From the NCBI RefSeq assembly GCF_001642695.1, contig NZ_LWCC02000152.1:1-48321 (forward strand): DNA of 48,321 bases. Reading direction: 5' to 3'. The stretch is from Streptomyces chilikensis. GTDB taxonomy: Bacteria > Actinomycetota > Actinomycetes > Streptomycetales > Streptomycetaceae. Numbering within the stretch: position 1 is the first letter of the stretch; every line of letters starts with the position of its first letter. The notes under the pieces are model-generated. The model was not told where the DNA came from. It saw nothing but the letters and a program-made list of their open reading frames with translations, and ran no database searches. The translations under genes and the position numbers were made by a program. Below are positions 33,349-38,994 of the stretch, in pieces.

Positions 33349-33644
33349 TGGGCCTCCGGGGCGGTGTGGTCGGCGGCTATGGCGGCATCGATCGCGGGGA
33401 GCACGCCAGGGGTGAGTTCGGCTATGGATCGGAGTTCGTGATCAAGGGCCGCCATGGCTCCCTGAGATGCGCGGAAGGTCTCGTCTTCCTCGTCGAAGCT
33501 GCCGAGCGCCTTCGCTCGTGCGTGCCGCTCCGCGAGGAGCTGAAGCACGCGCCAGGTACGGCGGAGCTTGTATGTCGAGTGCGGGCCTATCAGCAGCTGC
33601 CGAAGCTCAGCGGTCGTAATCAAGGTGGTCGGGGCTGCCGACAT
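33345..33644 (-). CDS. Unknown 99-aa protein of the element
   Basis: A 99-residue helical protein containing ITTAELRQLLIGPHSTYKLRRTWRVLQLLAERHARAK and an acidic linker FDEEDETF. No motif is recognised. It is translationally coupled to the following gene by a GTGA overlap. Confidence 0.6.
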   Translation of the reverse strand: MSAAPTTLITTAELRQLLIGPHSTYKLRRTWRVLQLLAERHARAKALGSFDEEDETFRASQGAMAALDHELRSIAELTPGVLPAIDAAIAADHTAPEAQ

Positions 33645-33698
33645 GGGCGGTCCTCTCGGAATGCCACTGCTGGCCGCTCAGCGGGCGGAAACAGCAAC

Positions 33699-33734
33699 GC
33701 CCCGACGACCGGCCGGGCGGGCTGGTCTCGGGGC
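33699..33734 (-). terminator. Terminator after the 321-aa gene
   Basis: GCCCCGA (33699-33705) pairs with TCGGGGC (33728-33734) with inner GACC/GGTC pairing; on the minus strand GTTGCTGTTT follows. Confidence 0.5.
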
Positions 33735-33793
33735 GCTGAGGGGGAAGCAGTGGCGTTATGCGGATGGTGGGGCGCGGTCGTCGCGCGGAACGG

Positions 33794-34759
33794 TCACGCC
33801 ACCCGACGGAGCGGAACGACGTTCGCGGGCAGTTCGTCGGCTACGGCGGTCGACGGCGACGCGAGGTCGGCGAGCAGGTCGGACAGCCCGGCTCGCGCCT
33901 CGACCTCCCACTTGTCGGCGATCTGCTGGACGACAAGCCGGGCAAGGTCTTTGCGCTCATTGCGAGTCATGGCTGGGACCTCCCTGGTGACGTATGCGGG
34001 CTGTGGCTTGCCGTCGATGCGGCGGCGGGTGCGCGGGCCGACAACGGCATTCGCGACCTGGAAGAACTTGTTCCGACCGATCTCCTCGGCCCTGGCCGAC
34101 GTGGCTACCGCGTCGGAGTAGCGCTTACGAAGGTCCTTCGGCGCGAACACAACGCCGGGACCGGTGCGCTCCTGCAACAAGAACAGGTACGCGGCAGCGG
34201 CCGCCTGGTCGTCGCGTTCCAGCTCGCGGCCTTCGGCGCGGGCGGCGCGGTCCCACTCGGTTTTCGCCCGGCGGCGCTCCTCGGGGGATTGCTTCGTCCG
34301 CTCGTGTGGGACGCGTTCCGGCACTGGGGCGGGCGGCGCGACACGGCGCACGGCGCGGGCGACATCGGCCATGTACTTGGCGACGTGGCCGGGCTGGGCT
34401 TCGGCGACGAACAGGCGAAGGTCGCTGTACGGGCGACCCGCCGCACGGTCATCGGGCAACGCGGCGACGAACGCACGCACGGCGTCGGCGTGGCCAAGGA
34501 GTCCGACCGGCTCGCCGGTGGCGAGGTCGACCAGCGCGCTGCCGTCCGCGCGGAGGTCGCGGCCGGCGTTGAGCACGGGGAATACGATCTCGGCGAGCAA
34601 CACGGGGCCAGGCAGTTCTAGGGAAAGCCCGGTGTCGAGCTTCAGGCGATACGGGCGGCGTCCGCGTTCGCTGTGGTTGTTGTGTCGGCCCTCAGCAAGA
34701 CGGGCGAGGGTGGCGACCGCATGGGCCGCCTCGATTGGTGGTCGCGGCGCATCGGCCAC
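33794..34759 (-). CDS. Unknown 321-aa protein of the element
   Basis: A 321-residue soluble protein, the largest element protein besides the integrase. The N-terminal half contains YRLKLDTGLSLELPGPVLLAEIVFPVLNAGRDL; the middle is strongly charged (ERTKQSPEERRRAKTEWDRAARAEGRELERDD); the C-terminal part has DLRKRYSDAVATSARAEEIGRNKFFQVANAVVG and ends VVPLRRVA. I find no catalytic motif or replication-initiator signature. GTG 34759 has AGGAGGT upstream. By position after the promoter region it could be an early or regulatory function; this is unproven. Confidence 0.65.
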   Translation of the reverse strand: MADAPRPPIEAAHAVATLARLAEGRHNNHSERGRRPYRLKLDTGLSLELPGPVLLAEIVFPVLNAGRDLRADGSALVDLATGEPVGLLGHADAVRAFVAALPDDRAAGRPYSDLRLFVAEAQPGHVAKYMADVARAVRRVAPPAPVPERVPHERTKQSPEERRRAKTEWDRAARAEGRELERDDQAAAAAYLFLLQERTGPGVVFAPKDLRKRYSDAVATSARAEEIGRNKFFQVANAVVGPRTRRRIDGKPQPAYVTREVPAMTRNERKDLARLVVQQIADKWEVEARAGLSDLLADLASPSTAVADELPANVVPLRRVA

Positions 34760-34829
34760 GGGTACCTCCTGGGTGCGTCGTGGTGGGTCATACCGGGAGT
34801 GGGCCAGCGCCGGGACTGGCGTTCATGGT

Positions 34830-35048
34830 TCAGCCGAACAAGCGGGCCGCTTCACACTGGATGCGCTCCAGTTCGGCCTGGTCGCCGGCGGTCACGGCTT
34901 TGTGTTGAGCGATGAGGAGCTGTTCCGCCTGTCGGCGGCGGTCGCGGGCGGCGGCCACCTTGCAGCGGTGCGAGCACCACTTGGCGTCGGCCCGCTTTGT
35001 ACTGGGCAGCCACGCGGCGCAGCGCGGGTTACGGCATAGCCGATCCAT
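34830..35048 (-). CDS. Small zinc-ribbon protein (CGNR/MYM-like Cys pattern)
   Basis: A 72-residue protein with CRNPRCAAWLPSTKRADAKWCSHRC, a C-x4-C...C-x2-H-C pattern typical of proteins annotated as phage or plasmid zinc-finger, followed by a helix (AARDRRRQAEQLLIAQHKAV). It should bind zinc and perhaps DNA. ATG 35048 has AGGGAG upstream. A terminator lies only 40 bases before its start, so it needs its own promoter or antitermination. Confidence 0.65.
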   Translation of the reverse strand: MDRLCRNPRCAAWLPSTKRADAKWCSHRCKVAAARDRRRQAEQLLIAQHKAVTAGDQAELERIQCEAARLFG

Positions 35049-35088
35049 GCCGCTCTCCCTTCGGGCAGTGCCGGATGATGGGCAAATG

Positions 35089-35120
35089 AAAAGCTCCCGG
35101 CGCGGACGGCGACCGGGAGC
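35089..35120 (-). terminator. Terminator in the control region
   Basis: GCTCCCGG (35093-35100) pairs with CCGGGAGC (35113-35120), followed by TTTT on the minus strand. It would end transcripts coming from the integrase or inverted-repeat side. Confidence 0.7.
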
Positions 35121-35209
35121 GGAAGGCGAGAGAGGATAGGAGCCCAGGGCTATCCCTTCCCGATATGTAAGTGGGCCACGAGTTCGGCTCTGGGGCGGCT
35201 TTTGGTGCC

Positions 35210-35238
35210 CTGACAGCTGTGAGCCTGCTCACATTTGA
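35210..35238 (+). promoter_or_regulatory. Candidate promoter with embedded operator
   Basis: TGTGAGC-CT-GCTCACA (35218-35233) is a perfect palindrome. It lies between CTGACA (-35-like, 35210-35215) and CATTTG/ACATTT (-10-like), spacing about 16. A repressor bound there would block the promoter. The form fits a GntR operator. Confidence 0.4.
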
Positions 35239-35292
35239 GCGGGGCGGGTGTCGACGTGGTGCAGCGGCGGGGCGCGACTTGGAGCGACGCTT

Positions 35293-35435
35293 GGGGCGTG
35301 TCTGTTTCCGTGCGGACAGGACGGAAGTTCGTCACTCTCGCTTAGTAGTAGTAGTTGATGTTGTTGTTGTTGCTGCAAGATTCAATGAGTAGTGACGGTA
35401 GTTCCGTCCCGTCCGCGCAAAAGCAGACACACCCC
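35293..35435. repeat. 43-bp interrupted inverted repeat with AT-rich loop
   Basis: The left arm 35293-35335 and right arm 35392-35435 match in inverted orientation at about 80 percent, including GTGTCTG, GCGGAC and GGACGGAA with its partner. The 56-base loop is AT-rich with GTAGTAGTAG and TTGTTGTTGTTG runs. Weaker similarity continues outward for another 30 or so bases (GGGGCGCG). No coding function explains it. Confidence 0.75.
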
Positions 35436-35547
35436 GGAGGCGCGCCCCTCGTCGGCGCACTTACCGCGCCACCATGCACGCTGCCCTCGCGCCCCGTAGT
35501 GCGCCCCAGGACGCGCGTATGCCCCCGCGCCGGTCATTGGGCGAGGG

Positions 35548-35557
35548 CGTTTACACG
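35548..35557. promoter_or_regulatory. GTAAACG motif, copy 4 (inverted)
   Basis: CGTTTACACG is the reverse complement of copies 2 and 3. It lies between the inverted repeat and the 3' end of the integrase gene. Confidence 0.35.
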
Positions 35558-35775
35558 TTGCCGTCAGGCGTCCGCCAGTGCACGCGCAGAGCCGCTGGAA
35601 TCACCTTCCCCAACCTCGATGAGTGCGACTCCGATATGTTCCACCGTTGCTGCGTCGTGGCTGCGTACCCACGTCGGCCGTCGGCGCCGGTGGCGGCTGG
35701 CGGGCGACAAACGCCGAACGGGCACCGCCCAGACCAGTTGCCCGAGGGTGCCCGTTGCTGCCGTCAGCGGTACCG

Positions 35776-37299
35776 CTACTCCGCTCCCGCCCACACGATG
35801 CGTACGCGGTCTTCGGCAATGAACCGTGCGCCGCGGCTGCCCTTGGTGACCTCGACGCGGTCGATAGCCAGTCTCAGCAACTCGCGCCGCTCCTGCACCT
35901 CAGCCGCTTCCCAGGATTCACGCAGTAGCTCGCCGTCCAACAGCGGCGAGATGTCCGCTTCGGGTGTCGGAAGCTTCGCCAAGTCGTGGCGCAGGCCGTC
36001 GATGCGGTCGTGGAGACGGTTCGCCAGTCGGCCGTACCGCTCGATGGCTTCAGCGCCAGCGAACTCGCCGCGCACATACCGCGCGTCTTCCAGGTCGGCC
36101 ATGCGCGCTTGGGCGTCGGCGAGTTCCGCCGTGATCGCGTCTCGCTTGGCAAACAGCCCTGGGTCCGACTTATGTATCCACCGGTCCGCGATCGCGTCCA
36201 ATAGCGGGTCGCCAGGGGTGAGTTGCGGCAGCCGGGCAAGGAACATGAACGTCACGTAGTCGTCCACCCGCGCAGCCATCGCCGACGCGCCCGGACAGGT
36301 ATTGCCCTGCACCGCACCAAGACACCGGTAGGAGTTCCCCGAGAGGATCATGGCCTTGCCGCAGTCATCGTGCGCGCACCGGGCGATGGACGTCAGCAGG
36401 GCAGTGCCGATGGGCTTCGGGTGCCGCTTGCCCGCGTGATGGAACGTACGGGACTCAAGCTGCGCGATGATCTTTTCCCGCTCGGCAACCGTGATGATGC
36501 CTTCGCCGACCTCGACCACGTCGCCCGTGTCCGGGTGGCGATAGGGGACGACCTTGGACGTGTAGCGGCCGGTGTCCTTGTTCTTCACCGTCTCGGGCAT
36601 GAGCCCGGCGAACGCCGGCGAGCGAAGGAGGTGCATCACCGTCGCGGCGTTCCATTGACCCCCGCGCGGGGACAGGATGTCGTACTCGTTCAGAAGCCGA
36701 GCGATCTTCGCCATGGCCTTACCGTCCAGCGCTTCGTCGGCGATGAGCCGGGCGTAGACCGATGTCTCCGGGTCGTACGTGAGCTTCTTCGTGGCGGGGT
36801 CGACAGCGAGGCCGTACGGCGGCTGTCCGCCGATCCACTGCCCACGAGAGCGCAGGTACCGCTTTGCGTTACCGACTCGGGTTCCGAGGTTCTCGGACTC
36901 CGCCAGCGCAACCTCCGCGAGCGTCGCGATGACGATGCGGGCCGACCCGTTCGAGGTGTCGAGCCCGTCCATGACCGAAACGAGCCGCCCGCCGGCGTCA
37001 CGGATGTCGTCGAGGGCGTTGCCGACCTCGCCCATGCCCTTGCGGCTGAGCCGGTCGAGTTTCCAGACGATAAGCGTCCCGACCACGCCGGACGTGACCG
37101 CCGCGAGAGCGGCTGTGAACCCCTGCCGGTCGACCTTCTTGTAACCGGACCGTCCCCGGTCGACGTGAACCTTGCGGACTTCGAGTCCGTTCCGTTCGGC
37201 CCACGCGCGGCAGTCGGCCTCCTGCCGCTCGATCGCCGTCTTCCCGTCCCGATCTAGCGAGAGACGCAGGTACAGGTCGGCCAGCGTGTGATGGTGCAT
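35776..37299 (-). CDS. int: Large serine recombinase (integrase)
   Basis: A 507-residue large serine recombinase that carries out attP x attB integration. The N-terminal catalytic domain has YLRLSLDRDGKTAIERQEADCRAWAERNG with the nucleophilic Ser in YLRLS, LIVWKLDRLSRKG and the conserved Arg positions. It is followed by a recombinase domain (PYGLAVDP, GGQWNAATVMHLLRSPAFAG), a zinc-ribbon domain (CAHDDCGKAMILSGNSYRCLG...NTCPG) and a coiled-coil motif near residues 375-430. Start ATG 37299 lies 34 bases from the attachment core. A resident excision factor is not identified. The only upstream promoter in the integrated state would be the host gene's own, reading through the stub. Confidence 0.95.
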   Translation of the reverse strand: MHHHTLADLYLRLSLDRDGKTAIERQEADCRAWAERNGLEVRKVHVDRGRSGYKKVDRQGFTAALAAVTSGVVGTLIVWKLDRLSRKGMGEVGNALDDIRDAGGRLVSVMDGLDTSNGSARIVIATLAEVALAESENLGTRVGNAKRYLRSRGQWIGGQPPYGLAVDPATKKLTYDPETSVYARLIADEALDGKAMAKIARLLNEYDILSPRGGQWNAATVMHLLRSPAFAGLMPETVKNKDTGRYTSKVVPYRHPDTGDVVEVGEGIITVAEREKIIAQLESRTFHHAGKRHPKPIGTALLTSIARCAHDDCGKAMILSGNSYRCLGAVQGNTCPGASAMAARVDDYVTFMFLARLPQLTPGDPLLDAIADRWIHKSDPGLFAKRDAITAELADAQARMADLEDARYVRGEFAGAEAIERYGRLANRLHDRIDGLRHDLAKLPTPEADISPLLDGELLRESWEAAEVQERRELLRLAIDRVEVTKGSRGARFIAEDRVRIVWAGAE

Positions 37300-37316
37300 T
37301 CGGACATCCTATTTCG

Positions 37317-37469
37317 TTACTCCGTTGTGGACGTCCAGAAGTCGAGGACGACGATACGTCCTCGCAGGTCGGCGAGGCTGTACTGCTTACCGCCCGTGTT
37401 CAGCCATCCACCCTTGCCGATCAGCTCGGGGGCGCGAACGCGGGCGCGACGGGGCGCGGAGTCGTTCAT
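37317..37469 (-). pseudogene. Displaced host 5' end of the thioredoxin/NHL gene
   Basis: Fifty codons, MNDSAPRRARVRAPELIGKG then GWLNTGGKQYSLADLRGRIV, VLDFWTSTTE and stop. Codons 1-46 are the original chromosomal start of the thioredoxin/NHL gene; the last four codons and TAA come from the element. The element copy at 27205-27325 encodes a similar but distinct peptide. The stub may still be transcribed from the host promoter and ends 17 bases before the integrase start, so it can act as an upstream leader ORF. Confidence 0.9.
37333..37337. other. attR core (element right end)
   Basis: GTCCA shared with 27201-27205. To the right is the chromosomal 5' end of the target gene; to the left is the element end leading into the integrase gene. 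Confidence 0.65.
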
Positions 37470-37494
37470 CCTTCAAGAGTGCCACGGGGGTGTC

Positions 37495-37513
37495 CGGGGC
37501 CTGCCGGGCCCCG
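37495..37513 (-). terminator. Terminator between GntR gene and host stub
   Basis: CGGGGCC and GGCCCCG form a 7-bp stem with a five-base loop in the 71-base gap after the GntR gene. Confidence 0.5.
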
Positions 37514-37540
37514 TCCACCTCGCCCGTCCGCGAGGGGGCG

Positions 37541-37801
37541 CTACGGGCTGGGGCGCTCCCCCGGCGGCTCGTCGGCGACGAAGCTCCCGCGGGCGGGCCG
37601 GGTGACCACCAGGCCCGCGTCCCGCAGGATCGCCAGGGCGCGGCGGACGGTCCCCGGTCCGACGCCGTAGTGGTGCGTCATCGCCAGCTCGCCCGGCAGC
37701 CGGGTTCCCGGCGGATACTCGCCCGACGTGATCTTCGCCTCGAGTATCGAGGCCAGTTGCTCGTAGACGTACTGGGGCGAGTCCGGATTGATCTTGTCCA
37801 C
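37541..37801 (-). CDS. Short GntR-family regulator
   Basis: An 86-residue protein consisting of one GntR winged-helix domain: YEQLASILEAKITSGEYPPGTRLPGELAMTHHYGVGPGTVRRALAILRDAGLVVTRPARGSFVADEP. Without an effector domain it resembles the YtrA-type short regulators. The start is GTG 37801. It is divergent from a small gene at 37926, and the space between them holds tandem 13-bp repeats that are likely operators. It belongs to the chromosome, just outside the element, but is a paralogue-like relative of the element's own minimal GntR protein. Confidence 0.88.
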   Translation of the reverse strand: MDKINPDSPQYVYEQLASILEAKITSGEYPPGTRLPGELAMTHHYGVGPGTVRRALAILRDAGLVVTRPARGSFVADEPPGERPSP

Positions 37802-37837
37802 GCGGTGACTGTATGCGACCGTGCACCACTACACATT

Positions 37838-37873
37838 ACCCACCACCACTACCCACCACCACTACCCACCACT
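37838..37873. repeat. Tandem 13-bp repeats between divergent genes
   Basis: ACCCACCACCACT occurs at 37838-37850 and 37851-37863, then a shortened ACCCACCACT at 37864-37873; a related GCACCACTACA lies at 37823-37833. On the other strand each unit contains AGTGGTGG. Position suggests GntR binding sites. Confidence 0.6.
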
Positions 37874-37925
37874 ACCTACCTCTCTCCCTGTCGTTGTCAC
37901 GGTGGGACCGACGAGAGGAGCCCCG

Positions 37926-38204
37926 GTGACGGAGAAGGACGCACCGCTGCGGCGGCTGCCGTGGACGGAGGACGGGAGGCCGGCGTACCTGTCCGGGGAC
38001 GGTGGGCCCGTCTCACGCCTCGCGGACGCCGTGGAGGCCCAGCAGCTCGAGACCGCCGCCGTCGTGCTGGCGCTGGCCGGCGAGATGCTCGCCTCCGGAC
38101 GGATGACGTTGCTGGAGGCCACCTGGGTCAGCCGCCGCCTCACGGAGTGCCTGCGGGACGCCCTGGACGTCGTCGATTCCCGCGGCACCCGGCTCGGCCT
38201 CTGA
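37926..38204 (+). CDS. Small conserved Streptomyces-type protein, unknown
   Basis: A 92-residue soluble protein: MTEKDAPLRRLPWTEDGRPAYLSGDGGPVSRLADAVEAQQLETAAVVLALAGEMLASGRMTLLEATWVSRRL. It has helical content and no catalytic motif. GTG 37926 has GAGGAGCCCC upstream. It faces the short GntR regulator gene across tandem repeats and is probably controlled by it. No function is recognised. Confidence 0.75.
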   Translation: MTEKDAPLRRLPWTEDGRPAYLSGDGGPVSRLADAVEAQQLETAAVVLALAGEMLASGRMTLLEATWVSRRLTECLRDALDVVDSRGTRLGL

Positions 38205-38260
38205 CGGCCGTTCGGTGTATTCGCCGCGTCCCGGGCCGCTCCGCGGGGAACTCCACCCCC

Positions 38261-38764
38261 ATGAGACTCGTGGTGCGCGAACGCCTGGTCGCCGTGGGCG
38301 ACGACTACTGGATCGAGGACGAGCACGGCAACAAGATCTATCTGGTCGACGGGAAGGCCATGCGGCTGCGGGCGACCTTCGAACTGAAGCACGGCCGTAC
38401 GGACAAGGTGCTCCTCGTCATCCGCAAGAAGGTGGTCGCCCTCCGCGGGACGATGACGATCGAGCGCGAGGGCGAGGCGCTGGCCACCGTCCGCCGCAAG
38501 TCGCTGTCGCTGCTGCGGAACCACTACAAGGTCACCATGGCCGACGGCACGGAGATGGACGTCAGCGGCAGGATCGCCGACCGCGAGTTCGTCGTGGAGC
38601 ACCGGGGCGAGGTGCTCGCGGTGATCTCCCGCCGCTGGCTGACCGTGAGGGACACCTACGGCATCGACATCGTCCGCGAGGACGCCGACACCGCGCTGCT
38701 GGCCGCGGTGACCATCTGCGTGGTCCAGCTGTCGGAGAAGGAGGGCGCGGGCGGCGACGAGTAG
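38261..38764 (+). CDS. LURP-one-related (Tubby-like) protein
   Basis: A 167-residue protein with the LURP-one/Tubby C-terminal-like beta barrel: LVVRERLVAVGDDYWIEDEHGNKIYLVDGKAMRLRATFEL, KVVALRGTMTIEREGEALATVRRK and DREFVVEHRGEVLAVISRRWLTVRDTYGIDI. Members occur in plants and bacteria as phospholipid-scramblase-like folds; the bacterial role is unknown. It is full length. It lies 57 bases after the small unknown gene on the same strand and may share its transcript. Confidence 0.88.
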   Translation: MRLVVRERLVAVGDDYWIEDEHGNKIYLVDGKAMRLRATFELKHGRTDKVLLVIRKKVVALRGTMTIEREGEALATVRRKSLSLLRNHYKVTMADGTEMDVSGRIADREFVVEHRGEVLAVISRRWLTVRDTYGIDIVREDADTALLAAVTICVVQLSEKEGAGGDE

Positions 38765-38994
38765 GGCGGGGGCCGGCGCCGCCCCGCCGGCCACGGGACG
38801 GGAGGAGGATCGGTCGAGGCTGTGGAGATCCTGAGGGCAAACCCACTGTGCGCTTGTCACAGCCACGTCATATGCTGCCCCCGGCAGTCGCGCCCCGCGT
38901 GCATCACGCGCCACTCGATGGCGGTGTCACGTGTGTGTTGTCGCGCGATCCTCGTGCCCGGCGATCACCGGGTCCCTTGGGGGGTACACCACCT

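Larger units (their letters stand above)
35049..35775. other. Large non-coding region of the element with dyad structures
   Basis: About 730 bases without a supported gene, the longest such gap in the window. It holds a minus-strand terminator, a palindromic operator inside a candidate promoter, a 43-bp interrupted inverted repeat with an AT-rich loop, and a CGTTTACACG motif. Open frames here on the + strand run antisense into the integrase gene and have no ribosome-binding sites or coding-like codon use. It could be a replication origin, a packaging site, a regulatory hub or a non-coding RNA gene. Confidence 0.6.
27201..37337. mobile_element. 10.1-kb integrative element (phage-satellite-like) with serine recombinase
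   Basis: The ends are defined by a split gene: the body of the thioredoxin/NHL gene is on the left, and its original first 46 codons remain at 37469-37333. The integrase gene sits at the right edge. Contents are mostly minus-strand small genes: Lys/Ala-rich protein, three-gene overlapping operon, GntR and RHH regulators, a membrane-anchored protein, TerS-like and HNH proteins and several unknowns. There is no recognisable major capsid, portal, large terminase, lysis, replication initiator or FtsK/Tra gene, so it cannot be a complete phage or a pSAM2-type AICE. The best fit is a phage satellite or a decayed prophage. Confidence 0.85.

Noticed and set aside
35355-36259. + strand open frames of 155 and 261 codons over the control region and integrase
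   Set aside because: They are antisense to int, lack ribosome-binding sites, and show no domain.
27201-37337. pSAM2-type AICE identity for the element
   Set aside because: AICEs need a replication initiator (RepSA/Prim-pol type) and an FtsK-like transfer protein; neither is visible, and most AICEs use tyrosine integrases at tRNA genes.
37838-37873. Repeat array read as CRISPR or attachment site
   Set aside because: The units are contiguous, without spacers, and lie 500 bases outside the mapped att junction.
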